Positions 21,901 to 30,947 of a DNA stretch of 64,000 bases are shown here, in pieces (the first letter of the stretch is position 1; each line of letters begins with the position of its first letter). A program made the translations under genes and the position numbers. The notes below the pieces were generated by a model that was given only the letters and a program-made list of their open reading frames with translations, was not told where the DNA came from and ran no database searches. The DNA is taken from contig NC_134701.1 in NCBI RefSeq assembly GCF_043290135.1, forward strand, positions 62,079,502 through 62,143,501. Direction: 5' to 3'. The stretch is from Rhipicephalus microplus (taxonomy: Eukaryota; Arthropoda; Arachnida; Ixodida; Ixodidae).

Positions 21901-22425
21901 CACCTGTGCACTGTTAGGTGCACAACTGTGAAATGATACAGATAGCCTAATTTATGCACACATTGCTGGGTGGGCTTTCTATAATAAACATTCTGTTCGA
22001 AGTCCAATGTTTGCTCTCTGTGCTTGTTCTCTTTTGTTGCCTTCATTTCTTGTTGGATTCCTCTTCCGAATATTATGAAGCAACTCGCACAGCAAGCTGC
22101 GTTAGTGATGTACTGTTTCAAACACTGTTGAGAAAAATCGGCACCTAGATTTAGTTAGTCGAATTTAGTCGAAGATAGAACACGGGTGAAGTAAGACACA
22201 GATTACTCAGTTTAATTGTCTGGCGAGTGCATGACAAAGCGGAGAGAACACAAGACATTATACGTACTTAGTGTTTTATCCGCGCGCATTCATGTTTTGT
22301 GCAGTACTTTACACGAAGTTGATGGTGATCCTAATCTCCCCCAATGGTCTACCTTGCTGAACCTGCCAACTGGATAGATTGTTTGATAGAGCATACTTCA
22401 TCTGTTGTATTGATCATCTCTTTCA
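18910..22425. other. Long non-coding stretch
   Basis: AT-rich sequence with a poly-G run (20052-20066) and several poly-T runs. Open frames are short, overlapping and motif-free. I see no exon with both splice sites, no RNA gene and no transposon with definable ends. It is probably intronic or intergenic. Confidence 0.5.
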
Positions 22426-22497
22426 AGTTTTTTTTTTTTTCAAGTTTCAAGTTTTATTATTTCCAAAAACAAGGTACAAAATCTAAGATATACAGAC

Positions 22498-22533
22498 GAG
22501 GGTCCCAGAGCCAAAGACTTTAGTGGGACCCTC
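22498..22533 (-). other. 3'-terminal stem-loop of LINE
   Basis: GAGGGTCCCA and TGGGACCCTC form a perfect 10-bp stem around a 16-nt loop, about 70 nt before the 3' end of the LINE. In several LINE families such 3' hairpins are bound by the element reverse transcriptase. That role here is inference. Confidence 0.7.
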
Positions 22534-22739
22534 GGTTTGTCGATACAAATCGACGGTGAAATATATACAGAGCAACAGAAAATTCTTACAATATACGGAC
22601 ATCAAAATGCACTTTTATATCACAAATCAAGCCAGAACACACAACATGGTATAAAAAAAAAACGAAGAACAAACGAGTCAAACAGGTAAACGATCACAAG
22701 TGAGGTTATTCGAGAAAATGACGTGGTGGTGTCTGTGAA

Positions 22740-23420
22740 GTGTGGTGGCACCGAAGTGTTATGTACAACGTGCTCTGAGGCGACAGCAGTGGTGCTTCTC
22801 AATTGAGCAGCGAAAAGATGATGACGTTGGCGCGAAACGTGACCCGCCAAAAGGAAGAGGAAGTTTGTGCGAAAGGTGGCGTTGCAGCCAATGCACGAGA
22901 GGGAAGAAGAGGAAGACGAGTCGAGGGCAAAACGAGATCGAGCTGGCTGGAGTAAAGATCCTGGGTGTCGCGGGACTGCGGTGTCGGGTTCCGGACCTGA
23001 CACTGCGTGAAGTCAGACAAGACCAGGATGCTCCAGCTGCCCACGGTGCACTCGGAGGTACGCGGCTTTCCAGAGTTCCGGCCGTGACTGTTTAAAGTCA
23101 CGTCCTAGGTGTCCGGGCTTCGCCTCCGATCCCGAACCACCCGTGGAGGGTGGAACCATCCGCGTGCTGATCATCTATTCGACACGAGCCAGCATCGGCA
23201 AGCGGCCGCAGTTCTTGCTAAGGGAAGGGCTACTTCGTCTTCTGCCAAGCGTCGCCGTGCTGGTCAACGCGTCGCTCTACCTGCTGAGACATCGCCAGCG
23301 TCCGCCGCCTCAACCCACCAAGCCACCGCCACCATCAACGCCACCGGTGACTGTTGATTTTTATAAACATTCTAGTTGGACAACTTTTGGGACAAGTTTC
23401 AGTTTGTCTGCTTAGACTCG
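22740..23420. other. GC-rich stretch of unknown origin inside LINE 3' region
   Basis: Base composition changes sharply here compared with the AT-rich LINE around it. Open frames exist on both strands; one + frame (23143-23415) has a hydrophobic segment and a Pro-rich end. I recognise no domain. It could be an inserted element or a retrocopied exon. Confidence 0.4.
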
Positions 23421-23512
23421 GTGTCTGTACATCGCAACTTCATCTCTTTTTTTGTTAATTAGGCTTAAAGTTTCTACTTTTCTTTTCACACCTTAAACGG
23501 CTTCGTCATTTC

Positions 23513-25429
23513 TTAGCTCCGGGGCTTTCCCTTCGAGCAACAATTTATTAAACCGTAAACCTGCATCACAATGCTAGAAGGTAACGCATTCCAAAAGAAT
23601 ATCGCACTGAAAGCGGAAGTTTTTTGCCCATAATTAGTATGAGCGGGGGGTAACAGGAAAATTTTATCAGCCGCAAACCTGGTCACATTATTATTCTGCG
23701 AAAGATCAGATGTAATAAATGGGAATGCGACTTGATTATACAGCAGTTTTTGGAATAAGCTCACAAGATTTAACCGGAACAAAAGATTTACTGGCAAGAT
23801 ATTGTAAGAGCGTAGTAATGTGTTGGCGTTCGATTGCGAAGAACTAGAAGTGACAATGCGGATTGACTGATTTTGAATGTGCTGTATTGATGATAAATGA
23901 CAAGCATAAGTGTTGCCCCATGAGACTACACCATAAGTAATATGACTATGAATGAACGCAAAATACCGTGCCAGTAGAGCTTCACGGGAAAAGAAAGGGC
24001 GAGCTTTGATTAATACGCGGATACCAAACGCCGTCTTCTGCTTAAGATGGTTAGAGTGACTGCGAAAGGTAAGGCATGGGTCAAAATGTATGCCAAGAAA
24101 GACATCAGAACAAGCAGAAATGGAATGAATACCAAGTTGTATTTAGGGAATAGCAGATAATGTCCTCTGAGCACTTTTAAACACCATAAATTTAGTTTTT
24201 GTGGGGTTGTTAACTAAGTGATTACTGCTGTACCAATTCATAAGGGCACCTAATGCAAGATTTAACTTTGAAACAAGAGCATCAATGTTTTTATCAGATG
24301 AATATATTGTTGTGTCATCAGCGTATAGAACACAGTGACCACAGTCAAAAGAGCTAAGAACATCAGGAAGATCATTCATATATAAAATAAATAGCAAAGG
24401 ACCCAAAACTGAGCCCTGCAGTACTTCTTGGTTAACATATTTTGTTGTAGAGAAGGTATTTGCGGCGTGTACTGTGTACTGTCGGTCAAGTAAGTAATTT
24501 CTTAAGAATGTAAGCGCAGGGCCTGTTATTCCATAGGACTGAAGTTTATGCAATAAGACTTGATGATTTACAGTGTCAAAGGCTTCAGTGAGATCTAAAA
24601 AAATCGAACCCACTAAATTTCTCGAATCGATACTTTTCTTTATGTAATCAGTTAGAGACAGCACAGCTAGACTTGTTGACCTGCCTGGACGGAAACCAAA
24701 TTGGCTGTCTTTAAGCAATTTAAATTTAACTAGATATCCATTCAGACGTTCAACAAACAATTTTTCGACTAGTTTGCTGAGGCAGGAAATAATTGAAATT
24801 GGACGGTAGTTGGAAACTGTTTGTTTATTGCCTTTTTTAAAAACTGGAATTACTTTAGCTTTTTTTAAGAATGCAGGAAATAAACCCTGTTTAAACATAA
24901 GGTTGATAATATGACACAGCTTATCGGAAACTAAATGTGCAACCAGTTTTAAATGCCTTACACAAATGTCATCTAACCCAGGCCCTGTATTTTTAAGATT
25001 AGCAATAGTGGAAAAGACTTCCTGTGGAGTTGTTGGGAAAAGAAAGTATGACTGCGTGGTATGTCCCAGAGTATACGACTGCGCATGGGGGCGGTGGTTA
25101 GTATAGACGGAAGAAAAGTATTCCGAAAAGGCATTGGCAATTTCTTTGGGCTCAGAGAAGGTGGATCTATTGTAGTCGATTTTGGTTAGAGGGACATTAG
25201 CAGATGACTTGTTAAGGAATGAGTTGAGCAGCTGCCACTGCCTTTCAGGGTTAGTCCTATACTTGTCGAATTCATTTTCATAGTACCTTTTTTTCGCTTG
25301 CTTCAGCAAGGTATTTAATAGACTGCAATAAGGCGTATCGTTTAGCAAGACGCATATTGAAGGGCTGTCGCTTCTTTTTTTATACATATTTTCTTTCTTC
25401 CTTAAACTTTTTAGAAGACCATTGGTCAT
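23513..25429 (-). pseudogene. LINE ORF2, reverse transcriptase part
   Basis: The frame from 25429 runs through VIPVFKKGNKQTVSNYRPIS, FGFRPGRSTSLAVL, FLDLTEAFDTVNH, VLQGSVLGPLLFILYMNDLP and the catalytic YADD in LYADDTTIYSS near 24310. A single in-frame stop at 24143 interrupts it. Downstream, the same frame continues with SREALLARYF, SHITYGVVSWGN and YGQKTSAFSAIFFWNALPSS to 23513, which is the usual C-terminal region of CR1-group elements. All RT motifs are preserved, so decay is recent to moderate. Confidence 0.9.
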
Positions 25430-25460
25430 CCATGGGTTGTGTGGATACTTCTATTTTTTT

Positions 25461-26359
25461 TTACATTGGACAGTACACATGTTGGTCGAAACGGCGAGTA
25501 AAAATGACGAGCAAAATGCTCGTAAGGCTGCATCTGGGTCTGACATAGACTGGCACCCAGTCAGTTGTACTGATAGCCTCAACAAAGGAATCGGAACTAA
25601 ATACAGATGTGGTATAGCTAATATTGCGTGTGTGGGTTATGTTTTCGAATGTGAGGAAGATAGGAAAATAATCGGTGATACCAGTGTCGACAACCCCCAC
25701 GCAGGGTGGTGACGCCAAGTTGGATAACACGTGATCAATGAGTGTACCGGTACCATGAGATGCAACTCTAGTTGGACACTCAACAAGTGATTCAAAGCCA
25801 AATCCAGTGAAACAATCAGTGCAATTTGCAAAGAAGTACTGTCCATGTCAAGCAAGTTAATATTCACATCACCTACAATTACTACGTTTTTATTTTCAAA
25901 AGTTAGCTTAGATAAAACTTCACTGAGACTGCGCGAAAAATCGCAAAGGGACGACGATGGTGAGCGATAAATGCAACCTAGAATTAGATTTTTTTTATTA
26001 TTAAGGAATGAGTGGTCAACCTCTACCCACACTGCTTCGCAATGATTCACATTTAATTTAAGGCCACATCTGCGCGTGTAAGCGACATCTTGGGAAAGAA
26101 AAATCGGGGCACCCGCATGATTATCATTTTGGCGGTGGCAATATTCAGCTTGATAAGACCACAAACTGGTCATGCAGTTATCTGCGTCACAAAGCCAAGT
26201 CTCTGATATGCAGATAAACGTGAAGGCATGCTGAACTGAGGAAATGAAGTTAGTGATTGCATCTATATTCTTACGAGGGCTACGTGCATTGAAGTGAATG
26301 AGGGAACGACTCATTTTGGAAAGCTTACGCCGCACAGATTCCGTAGAGTGCAAGGCCAT
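25461..26359 (-). pseudogene. LINE ORF2, endonuclease part
   Basis: An apurinic-type endonuclease/exonuclease/phosphatase domain: SLIHFNARSPRKNIDAI near the start, FICISETWL with the metal-binding Glu, LILGCIYRSPSSS, and VVIVGDVNINLL. The frame shifts near 25700, where the SDH-type C-terminal motif would be expected, and continues in another frame to 25461. This domain nicks the target DNA to prime reverse transcription. It is separated from RT by a broken linker containing stops. Confidence 0.85.
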
Positions 26360-26418
26360 GAAAAGAGAGAGTGAACTATACCTTCCTTAGGGTATGAGCA
26401 GAGGAAGGTTACAATGCA

Positions 26419-27151
26419 TCACGTGAAGATACGAAGATCGGACTCGGTGAAAATGCGATACACTCTGCCGTCGTCTGCTTTCCAGGCTTTTATCTGGCAG
26501 TTATCGGTCCATAAGTGCTTCCACTTGTGTTCCTTTTTCAGTGCCAGCGCCTTTGAGAACATTTTCTTGTTATCCAGAGTTAAATGGTCATTAACATAGA
26601 TAGGCAAGTTAGTGCCACAAGAGAGGCCGATTTTGTCAGTGTGTAGTCTGGCTCTGCGAGCCTTCCTTATGAACTCATTTTTTTTTATCACGCGAGCAGA
26701 AGCGAACAATAATGCTCTTTTCGGTGGTCTTAGAGCCAACACGGTGAACAGTGTCGATATCAGCGGGTGAGACAGGGCACTCGACTGAATCGCCGATTTG
26801 CCTCACAATGGCTCCGCAATCCTCACCCTGTGATGAAGACACACCCTTGATCTCAACATAATTCATCCTCGAATACTGCTCGAGATCAGCAACTCTTTTT
26901 TTGAGTGTTTCATTTCGTGAAAAGAGCACTTTGTTCAAAGGCAGCAGCTCTTCCTGTTGCAGCTTCATTACGTCAAATTTTTTGCTCGCAAAACGAACAC
27001 TTTCACAAAGCGAAGAATGCTCACCCAGACCAAGATCTTTCAACTTGATGTTAACTTTCGACATCAAATCATCATTCAGTGAGTCCAACTTCTCATTCAA
27101 AATTTCTTCCAGAGATTCAATTTTTTTGGCAAGTTGCGCTAGAGAAGGCAT
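26419..27151 (-). pseudogene. LINE ORF1, coiled coil plus FP-like C-terminus
   Basis: The likely start is MPSLAQLAKKIESLEE at 27151. A coiled coil (about residues 5-100, with KKRVADLEQYSRMNYVEIKG at its end) leads into an RNA-binding-type region, DIDTVHRVGSK. A frameshift in an A-run near 26690 separates the C-terminal part, VNDHLTLDNKKMFSKALALK and KWKHLWTDNCQIKAWKADDG, which resembles the C-terminal domain shared by many invertebrate LINE ORF1 proteins and FP-type proteins. Its presumed role is to package element RNA. Confidence 0.75.
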
Positions 27152-27238
27152 AGTGATACAAAAAAACAAGGGTTCGGGCAGCAGTTGCGGACAGAATTGA
27201 TTTCAAATAGATGCACAAAGTAACCAACCAACCTGTTT

Positions 27239-27605
27239 GCAGAAAAAGTGCGTCTTAGAACGGGGATATGCCACCGCAACTGCTGCTGCCAAATGAAGTC
27301 CTGGCCAGCGGGTGCGTGCTTATATGGTCCTCGTTGATGGTGGTGTGCAGTACGCGCAGGCGCAGCAGGCAGCGCAGGGGTCAAGCACCTCGATGCCCTG
27401 CGATGAGTGCGTGCAAACGTGGACGATAATCCACGGTGGCCACTGACGACGCGGGAAACCAAGCACGAGTAGGCCCTGTTTGCAGAAAAAGTGCGTCTTA
27501 GAACGGGGATATGCCACCGCAACTGCTACTGTCAACTGCTGCTGTGCAACTGCTGCTTCCAACTGCTGCTACCACCGTAACTGCTGCAGAAATTCTCTCT
27601 TCAGT
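27239..27605 (-). repeat. 5' UTR monomer repeat of LINE, period 243 bp
   Basis: GCAGAAAAAGTGCGTCTTAG followed by AACGGGGATATGCCACCGCA appears at 27239 and again at 27482. There is thus one full and one partial monomer upstream of ORF1. CAACTGCTGCT-type repeats follow the second copy. Tandem promoter monomers are known from some mammalian L1 families. Here the promoter role is inference. Confidence 0.75.
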
Positions 27606-28185
27606 AAAGGCTGTGTTCTAATTCCTTAACGGACTTTTTCTAAGTACGCATGCTACAAACAGCTGGCTCCTGCTCGTTTATAAGCTATAAGCTACCGCTT
27701 TCATACGCATTCAGCTCAGTTCAGTTTGTTACCTTAATGGTCCCCCTTTCTTGTAAGGGCATTACATAAGGGGGCTTCTACGTTAACTAGCGCCGATCTT
27801 CCTCTTTGAACCGCAAATGTTCTGTCACTCGTTCTCACAGTCGTATTGATTGTTAATCCAATACCGACTTTCCACACTTTTTATTCATACATATTGTGTG
27901 AAAGGGAGTATGTAGACTCGATCGTCAGCCAGAATATGTTGGTGCATGTCCTCGCCAAACACCACCATTGGCGCTGTCACCGACCTGTATCCGCTTAATT
28001 ACAGTGAGCTTGAAAATAGCTTAAAATTGAAGTTTGTTTTTGGTCCAAACACTACCTTCCTAGGTAGGAGTACTGAATAAGTTTTGCAACGAAAGCTGTT
28101 ATTAGATCACAGCTCGGGTCACGCACGCCGCCGGTGTTCGTAGCCACATTGCATGTAATTAGAAAATAAAAACCTAACATTAATG
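27606..28185. other. Non-coding stretch
   Basis: I see nothing codable or repetitive enough to name between the LINE 5' end and the tRNA-like segment. Confidence 0.5.
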
Positions 28186-28258
28186 ACACAGTGGGGCTTG
28201 AACTCGGGTCCGCTGGGTGCCTGTTCAGTAGTCTACTGAGCCACACCAGTGCTTGGGA
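28186..28258 (-). repeat. tRNA-like SINE head (decayed)
   Basis: On the minus strand, TGGCTCAGTAG resembles a Pol III A box and GAGTTCAAGCCCC a B box, spaced as in tRNA-derived SINEs. The acceptor stem does not pair properly, so it is not a functional tRNA gene. Sequence beyond it to about 28060 may be the SINE body. Confidence 0.55.
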
Positions 28259-28289
28259 CTTGTTGGCGAGCTTGCCTTAGGCAAGGTTG

Positions 28290-28524
28290 GCCCCGCTGCG
28301 GTGGTCTAGTGGCTAAGGTACTCGGCTGCTGACCCGCAGGTCGCGGGTTCGTATCCCGGCTGCGGCGGCTGCATTTCCGATGGAGGCGGAAATGTTGTAG
28401 GCCAGTGTGCTCAGATTTGGGTGCACGGTAAAGAACCCCAGGTGGTCTAAATTTCCGGAACCCTCCACTACGGCGTCTCTCCTAATCATATGGTGGTTTT
28501 GGGACGTTAAACCCACATATCAAA
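28290..28524 (+). mobile_element. tRNA-derived SINE (Ruka-like), intact
   Basis: A 235-bp element with A box TGGTCTAGTGG (28302-28312) and B box GGTTCGTATCC (28346-28356), a body, and a 3' end GGGACGTTAAACCCACATAT. It is flanked by perfect 13-bp duplications, TTAGGCAAGGTTG, at 28277-28289 and 28525-28537. This is a textbook retroposition footprint. It resembles the Ruka SINE described from Rhipicephalus ticks; that identification is from memory and not verified by alignment. Truncated relatives occur at 13236 and 54805. Confidence 0.93.
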
Positions 28525-28537
28525 TTAGGCAAGGTTG

Positions 28538-29819
28538 ATGCCGGGAAAGCAATCGCGTTAATGTGACTTATAAAGCGTTTTAAAACAGCGAAAGAACAAT
28601 TAACTAGTCGTCGCACAATGCGAATAGCGTAGCGTGTGGGTCGTTCAATGCTCCAACCCATTACAAAAGATTGTTCTTGTTCAGCCATTAGCTGTGGCGC
28701 ATCCCACTTCAGGCATAATTCCTCATCGTCGTCAGCCACTGCATGAACAATTGGCACAAAATTTATTGCAAGTGGTTAGCGGATTCCGCGCTTCTCAGAA
28801 AAATGACGAAAAATAGCAGAGCAAATGCCAGCCTACCACCCTAAAATTTTTATTATTAATGCCATAGTGGGTATCAAGCAAGTGTGCTTGCAGCAGTTAC
28901 GCATTGAATGTTTAGAGAAGGCTCTGAAAGGCTGTTCTTCTAGCTTTCGCTGTGACTGCAGCGCCTTCCGCGCAGGCCTAGCGTTTTTTCTGATCCAGTT
29001 ATTTAGCTGTAACCACGAGGCAAATCGATCGTAATGCGTTTACTAGAGGGCAGAATTAAGAAATGACCGATAATCTACTGGTGACAGAGTAAACTGCCAA
29101 AGAAAGCCAGGTTTACTAAAAAAAATTATCGGCGTGCCCAAAAAACACATCGGCGGCGCGCCGACGTCTCGGCGCACACCTCTAGGGAGAAAACAGGCAA
29201 AGGGGCGCCGTTGGTGCTACTCTAGTTTTTTTAGTGACTTTACACACCGTTCGCTTGCAGCGTGCCTGGTGGCGTCGCCGCAAAAGTGCGCCCAGGTTTG
29301 TTTTGCTGTGCCAACGCCTTCGTTATGTGGATGAGGCGTTGCAGGAAGCAGATGCGCCAGCGTGTTGTCTACTTTGGTTATTCTAGCCACCATACTCTGG
29401 TCAACGCCTCCTCTAGATAGATGTCTGAAGAATGGCTCGCGCTCCCAGTGGAGTTGGCCTGCCTTCAGTTTTAAACAAGCTCCGCACGGTGGCACTCGCG
29501 ACCGACAATTGAGGTCAGTTCGGGCTGTCACGGTGGATAGACGTGTTTTTTGAGCGCTCCGGATCGGCTGCGCAGATAAGTGTTTTTGCATGTTTTGAGC
29601 TTGTCTTTATAATTATAAGGCAGCGGTTGAAATCTTCGTAGCACTTATTTTATGGTACGGCTTTTTCGGGGGCCAGTCACCAGGTATTTATTAGTTGGTG
29701 CGGGTGTGTGTGTTTGAAATTTTTGTTGTTTTTTTTTCTTTTGCCACCCCGTGGGGGAGGTGTGCGTACATTGAACACGCAAATTTTTGTAGAAGAGCTT
29801 AGACTTTGTTTTTTTTCGT
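28538..29819. other. Non-coding stretch up to LINE 5' region
   Basis: No supported exon. A 124-codon minus frame (29217-29591) has no motif. The true 5' end of the following LINE is not identifiable and may start anywhere from about 29600. Confidence 0.45.
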
Positions 29820-29877
29820 AGTGCAGGGCTCTAGTTTAGGAATTATCGAGTATAGGGACAATTGGTGTCAGAAAGAC

Positions 29878-30903
29878 ATGGTTAAAAAGACTGTAAAGTG
29901 TTCAGGATGTGGAGTGGTTTTGAAAGTGGACCCAAGCGTAGAAGCGGATGGAGAAGAGGCTGACACGAAGTGTAGGCAATGTGAGGTCGAGGAAAAAATG
30001 GAGAAAATGATGGTTGCCCAGAGTGAACTGCTGATGAGAATCACCGAGCTCGAGACTGCGTTGGCAACAGAGCAAGAGAAAACGAGGGAAATGGGAGAAA
30101 GACTGAAGTCCGCCGAGGAAGCACTAGTGAAGCTGAACAAAGAAGCGGCCTACGGAGAGAACAGTAGGGAACCGGCAACCAGAACGGTGGAGAAGGAAGA
30201 GCAAGCAAGTTTGGAAAAAACAGGTTCAGCTGGTTCAATTGTCGCAAGGCCCAGCTTCAGCGAGGTAGTGGTGGGGCTGGGAGGGGACAAAGCAGCCGGC
30301 GTCACAGGTGCAAGTAGCCCCCAGGTGCAGGACGCTCCAGCTGAAAAGTCACAGCATGTGATAATCGCCGGGGACTCGAATTTAAATCGATGCACAGAAG
30401 CCATCAAAGAGAGGGTAAGAGGTGACAAGAGGGTTGCAGTAGGGGCGTTCCCAGGACGCAAGCTTGAAGCAGTCATGAGGCAAGCGAGCGCAAAACTCAA
30501 AACTACAGCTGATAGACGAAACCTCGTGATATTTTCAGACGGTTCAAACGATGTCTTAAATGAAGATACAGCAGGACTAGCAACCACACTGGCGAAAGGC
30601 GTCGATGACATGCGCGCCACTTCTCCTAAGGTACAGGCAGTGATATGCACGATACCGGAGGTACCGGTGCGTGATAGCAACCTGCAAAGAGCGGTTGTCA
30701 ACGCAAACCATGAGATATGGCAGATGAGTCAAGAGAAAGGCTTTGAGGTGGTGGAAATAAACAGAGAGGTGCATAGGTGGGGTGGTTTTCAACGAGACAG
30801 AATTCACTTCGATGGGCGGCTAGGTCATGAGGTGGGTTGGCGACTTGCAGGACGCGCAGTAGATTTTTTGGGGGGCAAGAGAGCCCTTCGGGGTGCAGGA
30901 TAG
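29878..30903 (+). CDS. LINE ORF1: zinc finger, coiled coil, SGNH hydrolase-like domain
   Basis: A 341-residue intact frame from the Met at 29878; an upstream Met at 29806 is possible but adds unlikely sequence. Residues ~8-40 have CSGCGVVLKV and KCRQCEVEEK, a four-Cys zinc-finger-like unit. Residues ~45-105 are a strongly predicted coiled coil (MITELETALATEQEKTREM-type heptads). The C-terminal half, from VIIAGDSNLNR, has the block I GDS motif of SGNH/GDSL hydrolases, then IFSDGSNDVLNE (block III-like), and D-R-I-H-F-D near the end giving the catalytic Asp-x-x-His. Esterase-type ORF1 proteins are known in CR1-group LINEs. The enzyme activity is inferred. Confidence 0.85.
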   Translation: MVKKTVKCSGCGVVLKVDPSVEADGEEADTKCRQCEVEEKMEKMMVAQSELLMRITELETALATEQEKTREMGERLKSAEEALVKLNKEAAYGENSREPATRTVEKEEQASLEKTGSAGSIVARPSFSEVVVGLGGDKAAGVTGASSPQVQDAPAEKSQHVIIAGDSNLNRCTEAIKERVRGDKRVAVGAFPGRKLEAVMRQASAKLKTTADRRNLVIFSDGSNDVLNEDTAGLATTLAKGVDDMRATSPKVQAVICTIPEVPVRDSNLQRAVVNANHEIWQMSQEKGFEVVEINREVHRWGGFQRDRIHFDGRLGHEVGWRLAGRAVDFLGGKRALRGAG

Positions 30904-30947
30904 CTAGTAACGAGGAAAACAACCAGGGAGACTCTTCGACAGGTGGT

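Larger units (their letters stand above)
22430..27605 (-). mobile_element. CR1/L2-like LINE, nearly full length, decayed
   Basis: On the minus strand this reads: 5' UTR with repeated monomers (27605-27160), ORF1 (27151-26419), ORF2 endonuclease (26359-25461) and reverse transcriptase (25429-23513), a 3' UTR with a GGGTCCC hairpin, and an A-rich tail with CTTGAAA repeats (~22430). Layout and motifs fit the CR1/L2/Jockey group. Frameshifts and stops break both ORFs. GC-rich sequence at 22740-23350 may be a separate insertion in the 3' UTR, as it looks unlike the rest of the element. Confidence 0.85.

Noticed and set aside
28186..28356. Possible tRNA genes from A and B boxes
   Set aside because: Acceptor stems do not pair. 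The + strand copy is a SINE with a target duplication, and the - strand copy is decayed.
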